Shown here: positions 9,715 through 18,937 of the stretch, one piece after another
How the letters are laid out: the number at the start of each line of letters is the position of its first letter
How positions within the stretch are numbered: position 1 is the first letter of the stretch
Assembly (NCBI GenBank): GCA_024641635.1
Contig: JAHECS010000003.1
Span: 1-64,000, forward strand
Direction: 5' to 3'
DNA from: Actinomycetes bacterium
GTDB taxonomy: Bacteria > Actinomycetota > Actinomycetes > S36-B12
DNA length: 64,000 bases
Made by a program: the position numbers and the translations under genes
The notes under the pieces: model-generated
Seen by the model: only the letters and a program-made list of their open reading frames with translations
What the model was told of the DNA's origin: nothing
Database searches by the model: none

Positions 9715-10977
9715 ATGTCGCTGTCCACCCGCCGCAGGCGCGGAGCGAGGATCGTCGCCGCAGTCGCACTGGCCCTAGGTGTCACTGTCGCGTCAGCAGG
9801 AGGTCAGCCGGCCAGCGCGGCATCGAGCGGCTTCATCGCCGCACCGAACGGAATGGTCGGCGTGTCCGAGACCATCACGATCAACGCGCCCAAGGCCGTT
9901 GGCCAGGTGGTGACGATCGGACTGCAGCTGGGCGCAGCGGCGCAGACCCTCCAGACGACGATCGGCTCGGGTGGGTTCGGCGCGGTGACCTGGACTCCGA
10001 CCGGCGCCGGAACGTGGACGATCAACGGTCTTGGCTCGATCGCCAGCCTCGGCTCCACGACGGCCGCCATTGCACCGATGCCGACCTACACGGTCCTGCT
10101 GGCGCAGAGCGCACTTCAGCAGAACGCCAGCAATAGCCTCCTGGCCGGAGTGGTCGCCCCGATCGGCAGCCTGGCGCCGACCGGCAGCGTCACTCTGCAG
10201 ACCGGCGGCAGCGGCAACGCCCTCGTCTCGGCGCAGCTCACTGGCGCCTTCGGTGGGACAACGGCCACTGCAACGATCCCGTGGACGCCGACGGCCGGCG
10301 GCCCGTTCGCACTGCAGGCGAGCTACAACCCGGCGTCCGGCGGGCAGGTCGCCTCCACCAGCCCGATCTCTCAGCCCGTCATCTCCACCGGCGTGACCAC
10401 GGTGTCGGTCCGTTGGCCGACGAACCTGTACGTCGGAACGCCCACAGTGCTTCAGGCGGTGCTCGGCTCTGGCATCCCAGACGGCAGCGCATCGTTCTAC
10501 TTCGACAACGTCGGCGTGAGTGGGTCGGTCCGCACTGTCAACGGCGTGGCCACCTTCCAGTGGACCCCGCCGACCAGCGGCGTTCACACCATCGCGGTGA
10601 ACTACTCCGGCGGCACGCCCAACTCCGCGGGGACATTCCCCTTCAGCGGCTCGGCATCGCAGGTGGTCCAGATCCAGGGTGCCCGGCCGATGGACAACCT
10701 CACGGTCGATCCGCCGACCCAGCCCGTCTGGAGCATCGCTCAGCCGATCGTCATGACCGCTGGCACGACGGTGACGCTCGTCGGCGCCAGCCAGTCGGGG
10801 ACGCCTGTGGTCTTCAGCGAGCAGGGGCCGTGCGTCATCGCTGGAGCGGTGCTGACCGCGCTCAGCCCGGGCCAGTGCCAGGTCACGGCCATCTCGCCCG
10901 GCAACGCCACCCTGACCCCGGGCAGCGAGACCTACACGATCACGGTGAACAAGGCGCCCAAGAAGAAGAAGAAGTAG
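9715..10977 (+). CDS. secreted Ig-like-domain repeat protein with C-terminal poly-lysine
   Basis: Signal peptide MSLSTRRRRGARIVAAVALALGVTVASA; repeated SVTLQTGGSG / ATIPWTPTAGG / ATFQWTPPTSGVHTIAVNYSG; ends KAPKKKKK*. Confidence 0.75.
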   Translation: MSLSTRRRRGARIVAAVALALGVTVASAGGQPASAASSGFIAAPNGMVGVSETITINAPKAVGQVVTIGLQLGAAAQTLQTTIGSGGFGAVTWTPTGAGTWTINGLGSIASLGSTTAAIAPMPTYTVLLAQSALQQNASNSLLAGVVAPIGSLAPTGSVTLQTGGSGNALVSAQLTGAFGGTTATATIPWTPTAGGPFALQASYNPASGGQVASTSPISQPVISTGVTTVSVRWPTNLYVGTPTVLQAVLGSGIPDGSASFYFDNVGVSGSVRTVNGVATFQWTPPTSGVHTIAVNYSGGTPNSAGTFPFSGSASQVVQIQGARPMDNLTVDPPTQPVWSIAQPIVMTAGTTVTLVGASQSGTPVVFSEQGPCVIAGAVLTALSPGQCQVTAISPGNATLTPGSETYTITVNKAPKKKKK

Positions 10978-10990
10978 CACTCGTCTAGCG

Positions 10991-11023
10991 AAGGAGGCCC
11001 CCGGCCACGTCGGGGGCCTCCTT
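10991..11023 (+). terminator. intrinsic-type terminator hairpin
   Basis: aaggaggcccccg-gccacgt-cgggggcctcctt: 13-bp perfect stem right after stop 10977; also lies 3' of minus-strand gene 11034..12338. Confidence 0.85.
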
Positions 11024-11033
11024 CGTGTTCAGG

Positions 11034-12338
11034 TCAGGTGAGTCGGGCGAACCCCGACTGGGCCGTCCCGTCGGGCAGCGCAGCGCGCATCCCCTCGTCG
11101 CCCAAGTCGGCGATCTCCCCGAAGATGGGCGAGAGCGCGTCGAAGTAGCGATCCAGCAGGTCGGGGGTGTGCGCGATCGAGGCGTAGAGGACCGGCCCGC
11201 CCAGGAAGCCCTCCTCCAGCAGGCGGCTCGTGAGGTAGGTCTTCACGAGAAGGGGGTCATGGCCGTCGACGGTGTACGTGGCCAGAGCGGGAAGCTCGCC
11301 CAGGGACAGGGTCAGCCCGGCCCCGCCAGCCGACTCCTGCCAGCGCTCGAGAACCGCTTCGCCGAGAGCATGCACGCGCGCAGGGGCGTCCTCCTCTGCC
11401 ATGGCATCGAGTGCGGCCAGGGCGGCTGTCGGGCCGATGCGCTCGGTCCAGAAGGTGCTGGAGATGAAGGTCGACTGCGCGGCCTGCATGACCTCCTCGC
11501 GGCCGACGACGGCCGTGATCGCGTAGCCGTTGCCCAACGTCTTGCCGAAGGTGGCCAGGTCCGGCTCGACGCCGTAGTGCAGGTGCAGCCCGCCCAGCGT
11601 CCGGCGAAAGCCCGAGGTGCACTCGTCGAAGATCAGGACGGCGTCGTGCTGCGTCGCGAGTTCGCGCACCCCCTCGAGGAAGCCCGGTGCCGGAGGGGTA
11701 CTCCGCTGCACCTCCATGAAGATCACGCCCACGTCGGGGTCATTGGCGAGGATCGTGCGCAGGCCGTCGAGATCGTTGAAGCGGAAGGGGATCGACGTCC
11801 CGGCGAGCTCACGCGGCACGCCACGCGGCTCCAGGCCGGGCAGCAGGTGGCCGTCGAGTGAGTCATCGGTACCGAGGTTCGCCGCGAGGTACCAGTCATG
11901 CCAGCCGTGGTAGCCGCAGAAGGCCACCTTGGAACGGCCGGAGGCCGCGCGTGCGATCCGAACGGCGATGGCGCACACCTCCCCTCCGCTGCGGGCATAG
12001 CGCACCATGTCGGCCCACGGATGCAGCTCGACCAGCCGGTCCGCCAGCCACACCTCCTCCGGAGCGTTCAGGGTCGAGAGGTTCCCCTTGTCGATCGTCC
12101 GGCGGACGGCCTCGTCCACCTTGGGGTGCGAGTAGCCCAGGATGTTCGTCCCGATCCCCATGAACCCGAAGTCCAGGTACTCGACGCCGTCGAGATCCCA
12201 GACGCGGCACCCCTCGGTACGGTCGAAGTACGCGGGCCAGCCCGCGGGAAGCATGAGTTCGGCGCGCTTGCTCAACAGCATCGAGCCACCGGGAATGCGC
12301 TGCTTCGCATGACCCCAGAGTTCCGATCCCTTGCTCAT
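11034..12338 (-). CDS. class III PLP aminotransferase (glutamate-1-semialdehyde 2,1-aminomutase-like)
   Basis: VRYARSGGEVCAIAVRIARAASGRSKVAFCGYHGWHDW, LIFDECTSGFR, TFGKTLGNGYAITAVVG (PLP Lys); ATGA overlap with upstream gene. Confidence 0.88.
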   Translation of the reverse strand: MSKGSELWGHAKQRIPGGSMLLSKRAELMLPAGWPAYFDRTEGCRVWDLDGVEYLDFGFMGIGTNILGYSHPKVDEAVRRTIDKGNLSTLNAPEEVWLADRLVELHPWADMVRYARSGGEVCAIAVRIARAASGRSKVAFCGYHGWHDWYLAANLGTDDSLDGHLLPGLEPRGVPRELAGTSIPFRFNDLDGLRTILANDPDVGVIFMEVQRSTPPAPGFLEGVRELATQHDAVLIFDECTSGFRRTLGGLHLHYGVEPDLATFGKTLGNGYAITAVVGREEVMQAAQSTFISSTFWTERIGPTAALAALDAMAEEDAPARVHALGEAVLERWQESAGGAGLTLSLGELPALATYTVDGHDPLLVKTYLTSRLLEEGFLGGPVLYASIAHTPDLLDRYFDALSPIFGEIADLGDEGMRAALPDGTAQSGFARLT

Positions 12339-14194
12339 GCGCCGCGCCCTTTCATCCGGCGCAAGGGCGCGGTCACCTTCCACGACCGGGTGTTCGTCAT
12401 GAAGTCCATCTCCTGCCGGAGCGCCTCTGCGGCCGCCTTGTGCGCGATCACCTGGGCCTGCAGATCGTCGGCGTGCAGGACGACGAAGGATCTGATGCCG
12501 AGGAACCCTTCGATGGAGTCGTGAGCGTCCACGACGGTGAACGACACCTGCGCCGGCTCTCCTGCCACCCCGTCACCCAGCGGCAGGCTGACCACCGATC
12601 CGAGATAGACGTCCTCGCGCACCGGACCACCGGGGCCGGTGGCCTCGATGGTGGCCACCCCTGGCATCGAACGCGTTGACAGGAGCATAAGAAGCGGGCC
12701 GTCGACAGGCCGGGTGACGCGCACGTCGACGCGGCGGCCGGGCCGGACCTCGTTGCCCCAGGTCTGCGGTGCCCCGAAGGTGCCCACCACAGCGGCGTCG
12801 ACGACCTCGAAGTCACGCTCCCCTCGGGGCTGGCCGAGCATCGGAGTGGTGCCCTCCGACTGAAGATGCGCGTAGTAGCGGTCGGCGTAGCCGCCATCCG
12901 GACCCGGCTGACCGACCGCCAGCATGTACTCGCGCCCGAGCTCGATCGTGGGGATCACGGACGGTCTCGCCTCCTCCTCGTCGGCAGCTCGCACCTCGTC
13001 GAGAAGTGTCGCAGCAACGTCGTGCCAGCTGATGGGTTCGCGCGCATCGGCCGCGATGCGGCCCTCGGCCGTGGTCCGCGCCGCTTCGTCGAGGGCAGAC
13101 TCTTCCAGCACGCGGACGAAGTCGTCGAGGTCGTCACTTGCGAAGTAGGCGGCGAGATCACGGCCGGCCTCAGGAATCGAGGAGTTGCGTGCGGCCACCG
13201 GGAGCCGTCCGAAGGCCAGGCTCTCCGAGACCGGTAGGCCCCATCCCTCGTAGCGAGACGGGTAGACCGTGAAGAGGGCATGGGCGTAGAAGCGGGCAAG
13301 GTCGTGGTCAGAGACGCTGGTGGACAGCACGCTGACCTTGCCGGCAAGGCCCTTCGTGCGCACGTATGCGTCGAGGAACTCGTCGGCGTGCCAGCCCAGG
13401 CGCCCGATGCACACCAGGTCGGGCACGTTCTGCGAACCGTGGCGTTGGACCAGCCGGTCCCAGGCCTGCAGGGCGAGGACGTGGTTCTTGCGGGACTCGA
13501 CCGTTCCCACGAACAGGGCATAGGGGCGAGGCCAAGGATCGTCGCTGGTGTCGAAAGCGCCGGGGGTCAGGCCGCACGGCAGCCCGGTCGCTTGACCGGG
13601 GGGAGCGGTCCAGCCCCGAGCCGAGCAGTAGTCCTCGTAGTCGTGGCGGCTGGATTCGGAGATGGCGGGAACACGCGACCCGGTCTGGGTGATGAGGGTG
13701 AGGTAGCGGTCGAAGAGCTTGTTGACCGCGGCGGTGTGACCTGCCTCCATCACGGGCGTCAGGTCGTACAGGAGGTAGACGCACCTGGCGCCCTGGGCAT
13801 GGACGTCCCTGGCCGCCAGCATCAGCGCGTCATTGATCCAGACCGCTCCGAGGAAGAGCACCGTGCTTCCTTCGCCCACTGAGACATGCTCCGCGGACTT
13901 CGCCCGCACGAGGCAGGCGCCGGCTGCCTCGGCCACCTCCGACCCGCCCACATCCGAGCCGGCGGACGCCCCACGCCGTACAAGCACGTCCGTCTCCGAA
14001 CCGGTCAGTTCGACGAAGACGCCCCGTCGACGGTCGAGGACCACTGCCCTGGCCGACGGATCGGAAGCGAGCAAGAGGGGCACGGTCTCGGCGATGACCC
14101 GTTGGACACCTGAGACCGACTCCTGCCGCTGGAGGAACTCGACGAGGTCGCTGACATCGAGCAGGAGCCGTCCGCCACCGATGATCGCGCCCAC
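12335..14194 (-). CDS. glycosyltransferase family 4 (GT-B), long form
   Basis: PYALFVGTVESRKNH, VYPSRYEGWGLPVSESLAFGRLPVAARNSSIPE. Confidence 0.88.
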   Translation of the reverse strand: MGAIIGGGRLLLDVSDLVEFLQRQESVSGVQRVIAETVPLLLASDPSARAVVLDRRRGVFVELTGSETDVLVRRGASAGSDVGGSEVAEAAGACLVRAKSAEHVSVGEGSTVLFLGAVWINDALMLAARDVHAQGARCVYLLYDLTPVMEAGHTAAVNKLFDRYLTLITQTGSRVPAISESSRHDYEDYCSARGWTAPPGQATGLPCGLTPGAFDTSDDPWPRPYALFVGTVESRKNHVLALQAWDRLVQRHGSQNVPDLVCIGRLGWHADEFLDAYVRTKGLAGKVSVLSTSVSDHDLARFYAHALFTVYPSRYEGWGLPVSESLAFGRLPVAARNSSIPEAGRDLAAYFASDDLDDFVRVLEESALDEAARTTAEGRIAADAREPISWHDVAATLLDEVRAADEEEARPSVIPTIELGREYMLAVGQPGPDGGYADRYYAHLQSEGTTPMLGQPRGERDFEVVDAAVVGTFGAPQTWGNEVRPGRRVDVRVTRPVDGPLLMLLSTRSMPGVATIEATGPGGPVREDVYLGSVVSLPLGDGVAGEPAQVSFTVVDAHDSIEGFLGIRSFVVLHADDLQAQVIAHKAAAEALRQEMDFMTNTRSWKVTAPLRRMKGRGA

Positions 14195-14310
14195 GGGGGC
14201 AGCCTATGACGGTGCCGCGGATCGGGACGCCGGCGCGACGCAGCGAAGGTGCCGAGGGCAAGGCGTGTAGCCTCAACCACTCACTTCGATACGCGTGGGA
14301 GGTTTGTTCG

Positions 14311-15129
14311 GTGAGGTCCGGCGGCGTCGCGCTCCTTTGGGGCCCACCACGGTCCGGCACGACGTGGCTGTTCAACGTGGTCCGGCACATGCTGGAGCAC
14401 GGGGACATGGGGTACCAGACGTGGGTGTTCGGGCACCGTGCTCCTCGACCCATCAAGGGACTGCCACTTCTGGTCAAGTCCCACCAGGCCCATTCCCTCG
14501 ATGAGCTCGTCGGCCTGTCCGAGACCGGCAACGTGAACCTCGCCACGATCTTCAGGGATCCGCACGTCACATTCCAGTCGCTGCTTCGCACCCAGTCCGT
14601 GCACGGCGACGAGCTCGTCTCGTGGCTCAGTCGAGACATCGAGAGTCTCCGTGAGGCTTTGGATGTCCTTCCGGTCGGGGTCGTGATCAGGGAGGAATGG
14701 ATCGAGGAGAGAGCTCCTGAGGTGATCGCTGCTCTTGGGGCTCTCCTGGACATCCCGCTCAGCGACACTGCGGCACAGGCCACTGCTGATCGATACTCGC
14801 GCGAGAACGTCCGACGATCAATCTCCGACCTTGCGCGAAGTAGGGGTTGGGCCCACTCCTTCGACCACTACGACCGGGAATCCCACTGGCACGCCAATCA
14901 CATCGCCCCGCCAGACCACCCAGTCGAGGACATCACGGACGACCAGCGTGCCGAACTGGATCGCCTCTCCCTGATCGTCGACGAACTCACCGAGAACCAC
15001 GGAATCCTGAACACCGAACCGCTTCCCGTCACGAAACGGAACCGCCCCGTCGCCCACGACCTGCTGCGTTCCCAGCGTTGGGCGTCTCGGCCTCGATGGA
15101 GGTCGACGTTGCTACTCGGCCGCAAGTAG
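14311..15129 (+). CDS. sulfotransferase-family protein
   Basis: LLWGPPRSGTTWLFNVVRHML (PRSGTTWL 5'-phosphosulfate-binding-like loop), FRDPHVTFQSLLRT; GTG 14311 preceded by GGAGG. Confidence 0.7.
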   Translation: MRSGGVALLWGPPRSGTTWLFNVVRHMLEHGDMGYQTWVFGHRAPRPIKGLPLLVKSHQAHSLDELVGLSETGNVNLATIFRDPHVTFQSLLRTQSVHGDELVSWLSRDIESLREALDVLPVGVVIREEWIEERAPEVIAALGALLDIPLSDTAAQATADRYSRENVRRSISDLARSRGWAHSFDHYDRESHWHANHIAPPDHPVEDITDDQRAELDRLSLIVDELTENHGILNTEPLPVTKRNRPVAHDLLRSQRWASRPRWRSTLLLGRK

Positions 15130-15138
15130 CCTGACCGC

Positions 15139-16869
15139 GTGACGGGACGACTGCGTCCGGGGACCCAGGCGCAGGCGTGGACCGATGTCCTGATCGTCAC
15201 GTGCATCGGCGCCCTAACGACCTTCCTCTCCGGAGCGCAGCGGTGGACCGGCTTCAACTCGCCGGATTCAGAGTTCTACGCGTCGCTCGCGCTCTTCGGT
15301 GACGACGTCGCGGGTCGCGCCATCGATCCGGCCTACACGACCACGCGCCTGGGCTACATCGCGCCCGTGCGCGTCCTCGTGACGACGCTGGACCCGTGGA
15401 TCGGCTTCGCGATCTGGCGCCTCGTTCTCATCACCCTCATCGTCGGGTCGCTCTACGCCTTGGTGCGGATGGTCAGTACCCGGCAACTGGCTGTGCTCGT
15501 GTCCGCTGCGGGGGCGCTGAACACCGTCGTCCTGAGCTACGTCGGGAACACCTACCTGACCGGGACGGTCATGGCCGGAGTCCTGCTGCTGCTCGCCCTG
15601 GGGGCCTGGCCCGGGCTGGGCTCGCCGTCGCGCGCGTGGCTCCCCGCGTTGCTGTCGGGCGCCACGGCGGCGTGGCTGGTCATGACGAACCCCTATGGGT
15701 TCCTGCTGGGCCTGTCCATGTGGTTCGGACTCAGGACCCTCGTGCTTGTCTCCGCGAAGGATGGTCGCTGGCGAGCCCTGGCTCGCGACACGGTTCTTGC
15801 GGCAGTCGGTTTCGGCGTCGTGTTCAGCGCCTTCCTCCTGGCGGGCCGGGTCATCTTCCCCGGACGGTCGTGGCTCGGGACCTACCTGGACTGGAACGCC
15901 CGACTCGACTACTCGGTCTTCGTTGGCGACCCGGACGTGTGGCAGCGGGACGTCGCGCTGCTCGTGCCCGCCGCCGCCGTCGTCGTAGCCCTCATCGCCC
16001 TCGCCCTGGGGGGCAGCCGCCGAGCAGCCATCGTCGCCGTAGCGGTCGCTGTCCTGAACTGGGTCTTCACGTTCGGCTACCTCTGGCTGGTCCCGGGTCC
16101 GTGGCTGGAAGCACCCACCTACGTCGCCCTGCTGTGGCCCGGAGCCCTGGCGGCCGTCGCCTTGTCATTCGCCTCCATCGTCGGCCGGCGCAGCCTGGGG
16201 CCCGCAGGGTGGATCACCGGTCTTCTGGCGCTGCCCTTCGTGCTCTGGGCGGGTCGGTGGGAGCTCGATCTCACCGGGGTACAGGGGCTGGCCATCGCGC
16301 TTGTCATGCTCGTGCTGGTCGCCGCGGCGGCTCTCCTTGTGCGCCGCAGCGAAAGCCCGAGCGGGCGGGTCACTGCTGTGTCCGTCGTCCTCGCCCTGGC
16401 CGCGATGACCGTTGGGGCCCAGGTGCTCCAGAACGGCCGGGGTCTGCTGGGCATCTACGGGCAGTTCCCGTTCCGGGCCGCCTACGTTGACTTCCAGGCC
16501 GAGCACCTCATGCGCGCAAAGGCGGCAGCCGAGGAGTTCGTGCTGGCGCAGACGGCGCCCGACGACGTGGTCGGGGTGTGGACCGACGCCGATCGCCTGA
16601 CATCGGGAATCGCCGCCATGCAGCTGTGGAGCAACTACAACGCCGTCGGCTATTCGGCGACGTTGACCCCGGAGGAGACCGAGAGGCTGGAGCAGGTCAA
16701 GCCCTCCGCACTTGCGATGTACGCACCCAGCCGCGATCAGATCTATGCGTTCTGGCAGAGCCTCCCAGCCCGGGCCGGTGCGTCGGTGCCGGAGTGCACC
16801 ACAGTGCCCTTCCTCGGCATCGGGTCGCCGGAGGCGCACGTCTGCGTCACCCACCTCGCCTGGCCCTAG
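15139..16869 (+). CDS. polytopic membrane protein (putative GT-C-like)
   Basis: Many predicted TM helices by eye, conserved-looking soluble C-terminus; GTG start. Confidence 0.55.
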   Translation: MTGRLRPGTQAQAWTDVLIVTCIGALTTFLSGAQRWTGFNSPDSEFYASLALFGDDVAGRAIDPAYTTTRLGYIAPVRVLVTTLDPWIGFAIWRLVLITLIVGSLYALVRMVSTRQLAVLVSAAGALNTVVLSYVGNTYLTGTVMAGVLLLLALGAWPGLGSPSRAWLPALLSGATAAWLVMTNPYGFLLGLSMWFGLRTLVLVSAKDGRWRALARDTVLAAVGFGVVFSAFLLAGRVIFPGRSWLGTYLDWNARLDYSVFVGDPDVWQRDVALLVPAAAVVVALIALALGGSRRAAIVAVAVAVLNWVFTFGYLWLVPGPWLEAPTYVALLWPGALAAVALSFASIVGRRSLGPAGWITGLLALPFVLWAGRWELDLTGVQGLAIALVMLVLVAAAALLVRRSESPSGRVTAVSVVLALAAMTVGAQVLQNGRGLLGIYGQFPFRAAYVDFQAEHLMRAKAAAEEFVLAQTAPDDVVGVWTDADRLTSGIAAMQLWSNYNAVGYSATLTPEETERLEQVKPSALAMYAPSRDQIYAFWQSLPARAGASVPECTTVPFLGIGSPEAHVCVTHLAWP

Positions 16870-16874
16870 CCGAC

Positions 16875-16923
16875 CTTGAGGTTGCGGGCGCGCAATCCAC
16901 GGATTCCTGCCCGGAACCTCAAG
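16875..16923. terminator. imperfect nested hairpin between convergent genes
   Basis: cttgaggttgcgggc ... gcccggaacctcaag (15 bp, one mismatch) with inner aatc/gatt; between 16869(+) and 16951(-). Confidence 0.6.
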
Positions 16924-16950
16924 CTCGACGGGGTGGCGGGGCGGGCAGTG

Positions 16951-17787
16951 TCAGAGCAGGGTGCGCAGGAGGCGCGGGATGGCCAGTTCTGGCGCTGTGT
17001 TCGACGTCGCAACGGATGTCAGGCTGCGCACCTCGCCCAGCCTGCCCACGGTTCGCGGCAACCGCGCGACTCCGGCGGCCAGGCGACCGGCCGTCGAACG
17101 CGCCTGATCCCCAGGGTCCAGACCGACCTCCTGGCCTGCCGAGACCCGGTAGTCGATGACGATCTCGTCGTCGACCCGCAACTCCTCACGAGCGACGGCA
17201 ACGAGACTCCACCAGCGGTCATGAAGCCAACCGGATGGGATCTCGACGTCCGCGAAGGCCGCGGGACGGACGGCACTGGCCCCACCAGTGGCCACGGAGT
17301 GCCGCAGGACGGTGCGCATGCGCTCAGCCGGCGAGGCCATCGACCACACCACGGGCGTGGGGAAGGCGGAACGAAGCGTCCCCTCGATCGGCAGGCCATC
17401 CGCGCCGACCAGCCGCCCATTCGACGCGAGCATGGTGTCCTGCTGCCACAGCTCAAGGACGCCGACCTGGTGCCCGATCCGATTCGGATGCCAGATGTCA
17501 TCGTGGTCGCCGAGCACGGCAACGTCGCAGTCCCGGACCTGCTGAAGGCCCAGCCGGAAGTTGTGCGCGATCCTCGTGGCGCGATCTGGTGTTGCCGCAG
17601 TTGACGGGACGACACGCACTCGATCGCCAAGCGCCCTCATCACCAGCTCAACGGTGCGATCAGTAGAGCCGTCATCGACGACCACGACATCGTCGGGTCG
17701 TCGCGACTGGGCGAGCACGCTCGCCAGCGTCGCCTCGATCCAGCGTTCGGAGTTGCTCGTGACCAGGACGACGGCCACTCGAGTCAT
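16951..17787 (-). CDS. glycosyltransferase family 2
   Basis: MTRVAVVLVTSNSERWIEATLASVLAQSRRPDDVVVVDDGSTDRT; ATGA overlap with upstream gene. Confidence 0.9.
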   Translation of the reverse strand: MTRVAVVLVTSNSERWIEATLASVLAQSRRPDDVVVVDDGSTDRTVELVMRALGDRVRVVPSTAATPDRATRIAHNFRLGLQQVRDCDVAVLGDHDDIWHPNRIGHQVGVLELWQQDTMLASNGRLVGADGLPIEGTLRSAFPTPVVWSMASPAERMRTVLRHSVATGGASAVRPAAFADVEIPSGWLHDRWWSLVAVAREELRVDDEIVIDYRVSAGQEVGLDPGDQARSTAGRLAAGVARLPRTVGRLGEVRSLTSVATSNTAPELAIPRLLRTLL

Positions 17788-18914
17788 CGCCGTCGCCTTT
17801 GTGCATCGAGGCGTCGGATGAGCTTCTCGTAGTCGTCCGTCACCGCGTCCCACTGGTACGCGTCGAGCACGCGCTGTCGTCCGAGCGCTCGTAGTTCATC
17901 GAGACGAGCGGTCTCCGATCCCGACGCGATCGCGTTGAAGAGGTCTTCGAGCGCATCGGCATCTGCCCAGAAGTAGGCGGCTCCTGCGGTCACCTCCCGA
18001 TTGAACTCCACGTCATACGCCAGCACGGCCGCACCGGCCCCCATGGCGCGAAGCAGCGACGGATTCGTCCCGCCTACCGAGTGCCCGTGAATGTAGGTGG
18101 TCGCGTTGGCGTACAGCTGGTCGAGGAGCGCCTGGTCGTAGATCCCTCCGGTGAAACGGATGCGCGGGTCGGCCTTGGCGGCGGCATGCACCTTCTCCAC
18201 GTACCAGTCTGAGTAGGGCGCGCTGCCGACCACGACCAGCGGCTGGGTCTGGGCGCTGACTCGATACGCGTGAACGGCGTCGAGCACGTGGTTCTCGGGC
18301 TCGAATCGGGCCACGATCAGGTGGTACGCGCGGCTTTCGAGGCCTAGTTCGGGCAGCCGGTCACTACCGGGCTCGATGACTTCGGCCCCGTAGGGGATGA
18401 CCACGCAGTCACGCCCGTACTGGGCGCGCACGTGGTCGGCGATGGCCTGGGCGTCGGCGATCACCTCCGTCCCCCACTTCACGGCGGCCCTCTCTGCCCA
18501 GCGGTAGTACTTCGCCCCCGCACCGCGCCACTTCTCCCGTTTCGACTCAAGGCCGTCGAGGTGGATGGCCGTCGGAATCCCTGCCAGCGCAAGCGGCTTC
18601 AGGAGGGGAGCGTTACCGGCGTTGAGCAGCAGCACGACGTCCGGACGATCCGCGACGATCGCGTGAGCGGTGCTCAGGGCCGTGTGCGAGAGGGTCTCGG
18701 TCATCCGGTGCCTCAGCGCAGGCACGTTGACAAGATGCATTCCCTCGTAGGAGGTGATGTGCTGACCGGGGTTGCGGCAGTAGACGGTGACCTCGTAGCC
18801 GCGCGCGACGAGTCGCCGGCCGATCTCCTCCACCGCCGTCTCGAAGCCCCCGTAGAGCGCGGGGACTCCCCGCGTGCCCATCAGGGTGACCTTCACGTGG
18901 CTCACCGTACCCAT
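17784..18914 (-). CDS. glycosyltransferase (DUF1972/GT4, rhamnosyltransferase-like)
   Basis: VTLMGTRGVPALYGGFETAVEEIGRRL and YIHGHSVGGTNPSLLRAMGAGAAVLAYDVEFNREV. Confidence 0.9.
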   Translation of the reverse strand: MGTVSHVKVTLMGTRGVPALYGGFETAVEEIGRRLVARGYEVTVYCRNPGQHITSYEGMHLVNVPALRHRMTETLSHTALSTAHAIVADRPDVVLLLNAGNAPLLKPLALAGIPTAIHLDGLESKREKWRGAGAKYYRWAERAAVKWGTEVIADAQAIADHVRAQYGRDCVVIPYGAEVIEPGSDRLPELGLESRAYHLIVARFEPENHVLDAVHAYRVSAQTQPLVVVGSAPYSDWYVEKVHAAAKADPRIRFTGGIYDQALLDQLYANATTYIHGHSVGGTNPSLLRAMGAGAAVLAYDVEFNREVTAGAAYFWADADALEDLFNAIASGSETARLDELRALGRQRVLDAYQWDAVTDDYEKLIRRLDAQRRRR

Positions 18915-18937
18915 CGCCGGCTGATAGCCTCCCGGCC

